NCBI GenBank assembly: GCA_028869255.1
Contig: CP110972.1
Span: 439,001-503,000, forward strand
Length of the DNA stretch: 64,000 bases
Reading direction: 5' to 3'
Source: Pseudomonas poae
GTDB lineage: Bacteria > Pseudomonadota > Gammaproteobacteria > Pseudomonadales > Pseudomonadaceae
The translations under genes were made by a program, and so were the position numbers. The notes under the pieces were generated by a model that did not search any database, was not told where the DNA came from, and saw only the letters and a list, made by a program, of their open reading frames with translations. This document shows, piece after piece, positions 58,308 to 64,000 of this stretch (the first letter of the stretch is position 1; each line of letters begins with the position of its first letter).

Positions 58308-60926
58308 ATGAAAAGCGCAGAAATCCGTGAAGCCTTCCTTCGCTTCTTCGAAGAGCAAGGTCACACCCGTGTCGCCTCCAGCTCCTTGATCCCAGGCAAT
58401 GACCCAACCCTGCTGTTCACTAACGCGGGGATGAACCAGTTCAAGGACTGCTTCCTGGGCCAGGAAAAGCGCGCGTATACCCGCGCCACCAGCAGCCAGA
58501 AGTGCGTACGCGCCGGCGGCAAGAACAGTGACCTGGAAAACGTGGGTTACACCGCCCGTCACCACACGTTCTTCGAAATGTTGGGTAACTTCAGCTTCGG
58601 TGACTATTTCAAGAAAGATGCGATTACGTTTGCCTGGACCTTCCTGACCGGCGTCTTGAAGCTGCCCAAGGAAAAACTCTGGGTGACCGTCTACGCGACG
58701 GACGACGAAGCCTATGACATCTGGACCAAGGAAATCGGCGTCCCGGTCGAGCGTATGATCCGCATCGGCGACAACAAGGGGGCGCCTTACGCGTCCGACA
58801 ACTTCTGGACCATGGGCGATACCGGCCCGTGTGGCCCTTGCACCGAGATCTTCTACGATCACGGCGCCGATATCTGGGGTGGCCCACCGGGCTCGCCAGA
58901 GGAAGATGGCGACCGTTACATCGAGATCTGGAACAACGTGTTCATGCAGTTCAACCGCACCGCCGATGGCGTGCTGCATCCGTTGCCAGCGCCATCGGTA
59001 GATACCGGCATGGGCCTGGAGCGGATCAGCGCGGTGATGCAGCACGTGCATTCCAACTATGAAATTGACTTGTTCATCAACCTGTTGAGCGCCTCGGCTA
59101 CGGCGATTGGCTGCGCGAATGAAAGCCAGTCCTCGCTCAAGGTGGTATCGGACCACATCCGCTCCTGCGGTTTCCTGATCGCCGACGGTGTATTGCCGTC
59201 CAGCGAAGGGCGTGGCTACGTGCTGCGCCGGATCATCCGTCGCGCCTGCCGTCACGGTAACAAACTGGGCGCCACCGGCAGCTTCTTTTACAAGATCGTT
59301 GCTGCGCTGGTGGCCGAAATGGGCGAGGCGTTTCCGGAACTGGCCCAGAACCAGGCGCTCATCGAGCGCGTGCTGAAAGCCGAGGAAGAGCAGTTCGCCA
59401 AGACCCTGGAACAGGGCCTGAAAATCCTCGAACTCGACCTCGCCAACCTGCAGGGCACTGTGGTGCCGGGCGATGTCGTGTTCAGGTTGTACGACACCTA
59501 TGGCTTTCCCATGGACCTTACCGCCGACATCGCCCGCGAGCGCGATTTGACGGTGGACGAGGCGGGTTTCGAGCGTGAAATGGAAGCGCAGCGCGTGCGC
59601 GCCCGTTCCGCCAGCTCCTTTGGCCTGGACTACAACAGCCTGGTCAAGGTCGACGTGCCTACCGAATTCACCGGTTACAAGGCTACCGTCGGCTCGGCCA
59701 AAATCGTTGCGCTTTATAAAGACGGCAAATCGGTCGACGTGCTGAACGAAGGCGACGAAGCCGTGGTGGTGCTGGACCAGACACCGTTCTACGCTGAGTC
59801 TGGCGGCCAGATTGGTGACTGTGGTTTCCTCAGCTCCACCTCCGGTCGTTTTGAAGTGCGCGACACCACCAAGACCGGCGGGGCATTCCTGCACCACGGT
59901 GTGCTGGTGCTGGGTAACTTGACGGTCGGTGCACCGGTCGACACCCAGGTGGATGCCGACGTGCGGCACGCAACGGCTTTGAATCACTCGGCCACTCACT
60001 TGTTGCACGCGGCATTGCGCCAGGTGTTGGGTGAGCACGTTCAGCAAAAGGGTTCGTTGGTGGACAGCCAGCGCCTGCGTTTCGACTTCAGCCACTTTGA
60101 GGCGATCAAGCCTGAGCAGATCAAGGCCCTGGAAGACATCGTCAACGCCGAGATTCGCAAGAACTCGGCGGTAGAAACCGAAGAAACCGACATCGAGACC
60201 GCCAAGGCCAAGGGCGCCATGGCGCTGTTCGGCGAGAAGTACGGCGATAACGTGCGCGTGCTGAGCATGGGCGGCGACTTCTCGGTGGAACTGTGTGGGG
60301 GGATCCACGCCAACCGCACCGGCGACATCGCCCTGCTGAAAATCATCAGCGAAGGCGGTGTGGCGTCCGGTGTGCGGCGTATCGAGGCAGTGACCGGCGC
60401 TGCGGCCCTGGCCTACCTCAATGCGGCCGAAGAACAACTCAAGGAAGCGGCCAGCCTGGTCAAGGGCAGCCGCGACAACCTGATCGACAAACTGTCGGCC
60501 GTTCTGGAGCGCAACCGTGCGCTGGAGAAGCAGCTGGAGCAGTTGCAAGCCAAGGCAGCCAGCGCTGCGGGTGATGATCTGTCGGCTTCGGCCGTAGACG
60601 TCAAGGACGTTAAAGTCCTGGCCGCACGCCTGGACGGTCAGGACGGCAAGGCGTTGTTGGCCCTGGTCGATCAGTTGAAGAACAAGCTCGGCCGCGCAGT
60701 GATCCTGCTCGGCGGTGTCCATGAGGAAAAGGTCGTGCTGGTTGCCGGTGTAACCAAGGACCTGACTGGCCAACTCAAGGCCGGTGATTTGATGAAGCAA
60801 GCCGCCGCGGCAGTGGGCGGGAAGGGCGGCGGTCGTCCGGACATGGCGCAAGGCGGTGGTATAGACGCCGGTGCCCTGGACGCGGCCCTGGCTCTGACCG
60901 TGCCATTTGTCGAGGCGGGCATTTAA
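58308..60926 (+). CDS. alaS: Alanyl-tRNA synthetase
   Basis: An 872-residue class II synthetase. Motif regions [37 protein letters not shown] and [15 protein letters not shown] are in the catalytic domain. The editing site HxxxH is [17 protein letters not shown] with Cys in [12 protein letters not shown]. The C-terminal coiled coil and [16 protein letters not shown]-Ala glycine-rich region complete it. The frame is intact. I chose ATG 58308 ([10 protein letters not shown]). It corresponds to PA0903. Confidence 0.96.
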   Translation: MKSAEIREAFLRFFEEQGHTRVASSSLIPGNDPTLLFTNAGMNQFKDCFLGQEKRAYTRATSSQKCVRAGGKNSDLENVGYTARHHTFFEMLGNFSFGDYFKKDAITFAWTFLTGVLKLPKEKLWVTVYATDDEAYDIWTKEIGVPVERMIRIGDNKGAPYASDNFWTMGDTGPCGPCTEIFYDHGADIWGGPPGSPEEDGDRYIEIWNNVFMQFNRTADGVLHPLPAPSVDTGMGLERISAVMQHVHSNYEIDLFINLLSASATAIGCANESQSSLKVVSDHIRSCGFLIADGVLPSSEGRGYVLRRIIRRACRHGNKLGATGSFFYKIVAALVAEMGEAFPELAQNQALIERVLKAEEEQFAKTLEQGLKILELDLANLQGTVVPGDVVFRLYDTYGFPMDLTADIARERDLTVDEAGFEREMEAQRVRARSASSFGLDYNSLVKVDVPTEFTGYKATVGSAKIVALYKDGKSVDVLNEGDEAVVVLDQTPFYAESGGQIGDCGFLSSTSGRFEVRDTTKTGGAFLHHGVLVLGNLTVGAPVDTQVDADVRHATALNHSATHLLHAALRQVLGEHVQQKGSLVDSQRLRFDFSHFEAIKPEQIKALEDIVNAEIRKNSAVETEETDIETAKAKGAMALFGEKYGDNVRVLSMGGDFSVELCGGIHANRTGDIALLKIISEGGVASGVRRIEAVTGAAALAYLNAAEEQLKEAASLVKGSRDNLIDKLSAVLERNRALEKQLEQLQAKAASAAGDDLSASAVDVKDVKVLAARLDGQDGKALLALVDQLKNKLGRAVILLGGVHEEKVVLVAGVTKDLTGQLKAGDLMKQAAAAVGGKGGGRPDMAQGGGIDAGALDAALALTVPFVEAGI

Positions 60927-61023
60927 GGCGCTGTTGCCGAGCCCATGGTCTAGTCATGGGCTCGCTCGGTTGCTGGAAGATTTGTTTATTGGGCGCCCCT
61001 TTACGGGCTGAGGCGGCTTAGAA

Positions 61024-62265
61024 ATGGCTTTGATCGTACAGAAATTCGGAGGCACCTCGGTCGGTTCTGTCGAAAGAATCGAGCAGGTGGCCGACAAGGT
61101 TAAGAAATTCCGCGATGCCGGCGACGACCTGGTGGTGGTGCTGTCGGCCATGAGCGGCGAGACCAATCGCCTGATCGATCTGGCCAAGGCAATCAGTGGC
61201 GACCAGCAACCGCTGCCGCGTGAGCTGGATGTGATTGTGTCCACCGGTGAGCAGGTGACCATTGCCCTGTTGGCCATGGCGCTGAACAAGCGTGGTGTAC
61301 CGGCAGTGTCCTACACTGGCAGCCAAGTGCGCATCCTGACCGACAGCGCGCATACCAAGGCGCGCATCCTGCAGATCGATGATCAGAAAATCCGCACAGA
61401 TCTCAAGGCAGGTCGCGTGGTAGTTGTAGCAGGGTTCCAGGGCGTGGACGAGCAGGGCAACATCACCACCCTCGGGCGTGGCGGTTCGGACACCACCGGC
61501 GTGGCGCTGGCAGCGGCTCTCAAGGCCGATGAATGCCAGATCTACACCGATGTGGACGGCGTTTACACCACCGACCCGCGTGTGGTGTCCGTGGCCCAGC
61601 GCCTGGACAAGATCACCTTTGAAGAGATGCTGGAAATGGCCAGCCTCGGTTCCAAGGTGTTGCAGATCCGTGCGGTGGAATTCGCCGGCAAGTACAACGT
61701 TCCGCTGCGCGTATTGCACAGCTTCAAAGAGGGTCCGGGCACCCTCATTACTATTGATGAAGAGGAATCCATGGAACAGCCGATCATTTCCGGCATCGCT
61801 TTCAACCGCGATGAAGCCAAGCTGACGATCCGTGGCGTACCGGATACCCCGGGCGTGGCGTTCAAGATTCTCGGCCCTATCAGTGGCGCGAACATTGAAG
61901 TCGACATGATCGTGCAGAACGTTTCGCACGATAACACCACCGATTTCACGTTCACCGTGCACCGCAACGAGTACGATGCAGCCGAACGCATCCTGCAGAA
62001 CACCGCGAGCGAGATTGGCGCCCGTGAAGTGGTGGGCGATACCAAGATCGCCAAGGTGTCGATCGTGGGTGTGGGCATGCGTTCCCATGCCGGCGTTGCC
62101 AGCCGCATGTTCGAGGCGCTGGCCAAGGAAAGCATCAACATCCAGATGATCTCCACCTCGGAAATCAAAGTCTCGGTGGTGATCGAAGAGAAGTACCTGG
62201 AACTGGCTGTACGTGCGCTGCATACCGCTTTCGAGCTGGACGCTCCGGCCCGACAGGGCGAGTGA
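61024..62265 (+). CDS. lysC: Aspartate kinase
   Basis: A 413-residue aspartokinase that starts lysine, threonine and methionine synthesis. The kinase domain opens [20 protein letters not shown], with [18 protein letters not shown] for ATP/aspartate, and two ACT domains follow (from about residue 260) for feedback control. The frame is intact. An internal ATG at 61771, with GAGGAATCC before it, may start a separate ACT-only beta subunit, as known in other bacteria with this enzyme type. A terminator follows at 62278. It corresponds to PA0904. Confidence 0.95.
   Translation: MALIVQKFGGTSVGSVERIEQVADKVKKFRDAGDDLVVVLSAMSGETNRLIDLAKAISGDQQPLPRELDVIVSTGEQVTIALLAMALNKRGVPAVSYTGSQVRILTDSAHTKARILQIDDQKIRTDLKAGRVVVVAGFQGVDEQGNITTLGRGGSDTTGVALAAALKADECQIYTDVDGVYTTDPRVVSVAQRLDKITFEEMLEMASLGSKVLQIRAVEFAGKYNVPLRVLHSFKEGPGTLITIDEEESMEQPIISGIAFNRDEAKLTIRGVPDTPGVAFKILGPISGANIEVDMIVQNVSHDNTTDFTFTVHRNEYDAAERILQNTASEIGAREVVGDTKIAKVSIVGVGMRSHAGVASRMFEALAKESINIQMISTSEIKVSVVIEEKYLELAVRALHTAFELDAPARQGE
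61771..62265 (+). CDS. lysC: Possible in-frame beta subunit of aspartate kinase
   Basis: ATG 61771 ([20 protein letters not shown]) has GAGGAATCC just upstream. It would give a 164-residue protein made only of the two ACT domains. Corynebacterium and Bacillus aspartokinases use such an internal start to make alpha2beta2 enzymes. Whether it is used here is untested. Confidence 0.45.
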   Translation: MEQPIISGIAFNRDEAKLTIRGVPDTPGVAFKILGPISGANIEVDMIVQNVSHDNTTDFTFTVHRNEYDAAERILQNTASEIGAREVVGDTKIAKVSIVGVGMRSHAGVASRMFEALAKESINIQMISTSEIKVSVVIEEKYLELAVRALHTAFELDAPARQGE

Positions 62266-62277
62266 TGCAATGCTAGG

Positions 62278-62308
62278 AAGGCGCGGTCTAACCGCGCCTT
62301 TCATTTTT
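62278..62308 (+). terminator. lysC terminator
   Basis: A 10-bp perfect stem AAGGCGCGGT (62278-62287) with ACCGCGCCTT (62291-62300), loop CTA, is followed by TCATTTTTT. It begins 13 bases after the lysC stop. Confidence 0.85.
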
Positions 62309-62440
62309 TGTGGGGTGCATGGTCTTTTACGTGCGCTCGACAATACTTAGGCCGTTAGGGCTATGGCTATCGGGTCGTAGGTCGAACGCCTTTTTTTTGC
62401 AGACTGTTGTTCCTGAACTGAAATGCGTGAGGAGAAAGGT

Positions 62441-62629
62441 ATGCTGATTCTGACTCGTCGGTGCGCAGAAAGCCTGATTATCGGTGATGGCGAAATCACC
62501 GTGACCGTGCTCGGCGTCAAAGGCAATCAAGTACGTATCGGGGTTAACGCTCCGAAAGAGGTAGCGGTCCACCGCGAGGAAATCTACCTGCGGATCAAGA
62601 AAGAGAAGGACGAAGAACCAAGCCTTTAA
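62441..62629 (+). CDS. rsmA: RsmA/CsrA post-transcriptional regulator
   Basis: A 62-residue RNA-binding protein starting [20 protein letters not shown]. The binding residues LILTRR at the start and [15 protein letters not shown] near the end (with the key Arg in VHREE) are intact. It binds GGA motifs near ribosome sites and controls secondary metabolism and virulence together with the Gac system. AGGAGAAAGGT precedes ATG 62441. Its place after lysC and before tRNA-Ser matches PA0905. Confidence 0.95.
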   Translation: MLILTRRCAESLIIGDGEITVTVLGVKGNQVRIGVNAPKEVAVHREEIYLRIKKEKDEEPSL

Positions 62630-62691
62630 TTTTTATCGTTTTTTATGTTTGCAAACGGGGATGAACGTGGTTAATATACGCCCCGTGTTGC

Positions 62692-62782
62692 GGAGAGCTG
62701 GCCGAGTGGCCGAAGGCGCTCCCCTGCTAAGGGAGTACACCTCAAAAGGGTGTCGGGGGTTCGAATCCCCCGTTCTCCGCCA
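62692..62782 (+). tRNA. tRNA-Ser(GCT)
   Basis: A 91-base tRNA with long variable arm. Acceptor GGAGAGC pairs with GTTCTCC, anticodon loop CTGCTAA gives GCT, the T arm is GGGGGTTCGAATCCCCC, and the 3' CCA is encoded. Confidence 0.96.
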
Positions 62783-62890
62783 TTATTTGCTTAGTACGTT
62801 GCAATCTGGTTTTTTCGGTAAGTTGTTGAAATTACTCGAAAAAATAGCTTTACATAGAGATTGAACGGCCTATAATGCGCGGCAACAAAT

Positions 62891-62967
62891 GCACTCGTAG
62901 CTCAGCTGGATAGAGTACTCGGCTACGAACCGAGCGGTCACAGGTTCGAATCCTGTCGAGTGCACCA
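62891..62967 (+). tRNA. tRNA-Arg(ACG), copy 1
   Basis: A 77-base tRNA. Acceptor GCACTCG pairs with CGAGTGC, anticodon stem CTCGG/CCGAG has loop CTACGAA (ACG), the T arm is CAGGTTCGAATCCTG, and CCA is encoded. Confidence 0.96.
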
Positions 62968-63039
62968 TTTAAGAGTTAGTTGCAGCAATGCAGGTAGCTT
63001 GGCTCCAACCAGTTGTGATCTGGTCTAAAAACACACTCT

Positions 63040-63116
63040 GCACTCGTAGCTCAGCTGGATAGAGTACTCGGCTACGAACCGAGCGGTCACAGGTTCGAAT
63101 CCTGTCGAGTGCACCA
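63040..63116 (+). tRNA. tRNA-Arg(ACG), copy 2
   Basis: Base-for-base identical to the copy at 62891-62967, 72 bases downstream. It is a recent or gene-converted tandem pair. Confidence 0.96.
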
Positions 63117-63123
63117 TACAAAC

Positions 63124-63150
63124 AAAAAGCCCGCTTAGTGCGGGCTTTTT
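63124..63150 (+). terminator. Terminator after the tRNA cluster
   Basis: An 11-bp stem AAAAAGCCCGC (63124-63134) with GCGGGCTTTTT (63140-63150) and loop TTAGT; the T-run is part of the stem end. It begins 7 bases after the last tRNA. Confidence 0.85.
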
Positions 63151-63455
63151 GCCGTCTGGGGTTTTGTAGGGCTTCATCTTTTTCTCCTGCCTCCATGTGT
63201 TTTCCTTTCTTGCTGCGGCGTCGCAGTTCATAGATGCGGCCGATGTTTAGCTTTGGCTCGCAAGCGCTTGTTCTTTCCAGTTTTTTGACGTTAAAAGTCG
63301 GCGCACGGTGTATCATTGCGCCCGTCAGCCCCGCCGGGGCTTGTGGAATACCTCCATGGACTTACCCAGTAGTTACTCAGTACCCCGTTTTTCCAATCAT
63401 GAATTGACTGATTGATCCTTCCGGCGTGCCCCGCTGCTGGGAGTGGAGTTCGCCT
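63151..63455. other. Gap upstream of mgtE
   Basis: 305 bases without a supported gene. A short hairpin (AGCCCCGCCGGGGCT) lies near 63328-63342 in what is probably the mgtE leader. I saw no M-box or Mg-riboswitch consensus. Confidence 0.45.
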
Positions 63456-64000
63456 ATGACCGAAGTAGAAGTTAAGAAAACACAAGAAAGCCTGCAGGAT
63501 CGCCTGGCTCAAGTCATCGAGCTGCTGCAGCGCCAGCGTGTGGTCGAAGACCTCACGCACCGCCAGGAAGGCCCGAACAAAGACCACGTTGAAAACCTGG
63601 TCCACCGGCAGAACCTCGTCGAGTTGCAACGCAAGCTCGATGACCTGCACTCCGCCGACGTCGCCTATATTCTCGAAGCTTTGCCGCTGGATGATCGACT
63701 GACCCTCTGGCAGTTGGTCAAGGCCGACCGCGACGGCGACATCCTGCTTGAAGTATCCGACTCCGTTCGTGAAACCCTGATCGCCGACATGGATGATCAC
63801 GAACTCCTGGCTGCCGCCAAGGAGATGGACGCCGACGAGCTGGCCGACCTGGCCCCTGAGCTGCCCCGTGATGTTGTCCACGAGCTGATGGAGGCCCTCG
63901 ACAGCCAACAGCGTGAGCGCGTGCGCTCCGCGTTGTCCTATGACGAGGATCAGGTCGGCGCCCTGATGGACTTCGAGATGGTCACCATCCGCGAAGACGT
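63456..64000 (+). CDS. mgtE: Magnesium transporter MgtE, N-terminal part
   Basis: The first 181 codons are present; the gene continues past the right edge. The start MTEVEVKKTQESLQDRLAQV is followed by the MgtE N domain: LVELQRKLDDLHSADVAYIL, EALPLDDRLTLWQLVKADRD and AAKEMDADELADLAPELPRD. This domain senses cytosolic Mg2+ before the CBS and channel domains. GGGAGTGGAG lies before ATG 63456. The family call is secure, but the membrane part is not visible. Confidence 0.92.
   Translation, partial: MTEVEVKKTQESLQDRLAQVIELLQRQRVVEDLTHRQEGPNKDHVENLVHRQNLVELQRKLDDLHSADVAYILEALPLDDRLTLWQLVKADRDGDILLEVSDSVRETLIADMDDHELLAAAKEMDADELADLAPELPRDVVHELMEALDSQQRERVRSALSYDEDQVGALMDFEMVTIRED

Noticed and set aside
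58176..60851. 891-codon open frame on the minus strand
   Set aside because: It is antisense to alaS, which has full family motifs; the high GC content keeps the opposite strand open.
62969..63316. Minus-strand frame with [20 protein letters not shown]
   Set aside because: It is the antisense of the tRNA-Arg gene; this false protein appears widely in automatic annotations.
63151..63455. Mg2+ riboswitch (M-box) before mgtE
   Set aside because: I found only a short GC hairpin and no M-box consensus.

Overview
This is a chromosomal segment from a gamma-proteobacterium of the Pseudomonas fluorescens group. The call rests on gene order in the right half (acs, aotJQMOP-argR, aruCFGDB-aruE, ltaE, alaS, lysC, rsmA, tRNA genes, mgtE), which follows the known P. 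aeruginosa PA0887-PA0905 order, and on REP palindromes (GTGGGAGCNGGCTTGC type) in many intergenic gaps. GC content is high throughout.

Layout. 1-2.8 kb: start of a GNAT gene, then a four-gene operon (SnoaL-like, DGPF/YCII, AHSA1/SRPBCC, ECF42-type sigma factor) with a matching ECF-type promoter in front. 2.9-7.1 kb: three LysR regulators with a PACE exporter and an SDR. 7.2-9.8 kb: 5-oxoprolinase genes pxpABC. 9.9-23.9 kb: phosphate permease PiT, small unknown genes, ZntB-like channel, two chemoreceptors, a histidine kinase, PepSY protein, GlpQ, a CTP-synthase-like amidotransferase, DUF1003 protein and a MASE2-GGDEF diguanylate cyclase. 24.2-32 kb: accessory stretch with a TetR/metallo-hydrolase pair, an amidase-like protein, a P-loop kinase-like protein, an XRE regulator, an unknown 315-residue protein, VapBC, a HAD hydrolase, a broken HNH endonuclease and a broken BRO-domain gene. 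32.3-36.8 kb: nrdB, DUF2790 protein, acs. 37.4-42.9 kb: basic amino acid uptake operon aotJQMOP and its regulator argR. 42.9-47.8 kb: a very large leucine-rich-repeat, toxin-like gene lying between argR and aruC. 48.1-56.0 kb: arginine succinyltransferase (AST) catabolic operon. 56.2-57.0 kb: second lumazine synthase behind an FMN riboswitch. 57.2-64 kb: ltaE, alaS, lysC, rsmA, tRNA-Ser, two tRNA-Arg, start of mgtE.

How the genes work together: AotJQMP imports arginine/ornithine and AruCFGDBE degrades arginine to glutamate. ArgR-type half-sites (TGTCGC-N8-AA) lie before both aotJ and aruC, so uptake and catabolism probably form one ArgR regulon.

The most important caution is data quality: at least nine genes carry reading-frame breaks. 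They are pxpA/pxpB, pxpC, the 11.8-kb small gene, the 13.5-kb chemoreceptor, the 15-kb kinase, HNH, BRO, the LRR giant and aruF. Several breaks look like one lost base in a homopolymer. That suggests residual sequencing indels rather than true gene decay, at least for conserved genes such as aruF and pxpC. No CRISPR array, insertion sequence or integrase was seen. The best candidates for less-described biology are the LRR/toxin-like gene with an exact 308-residue internal repeat, the ECF42 operon, and the uncharacterised genes in the 26-32 kb stretch.
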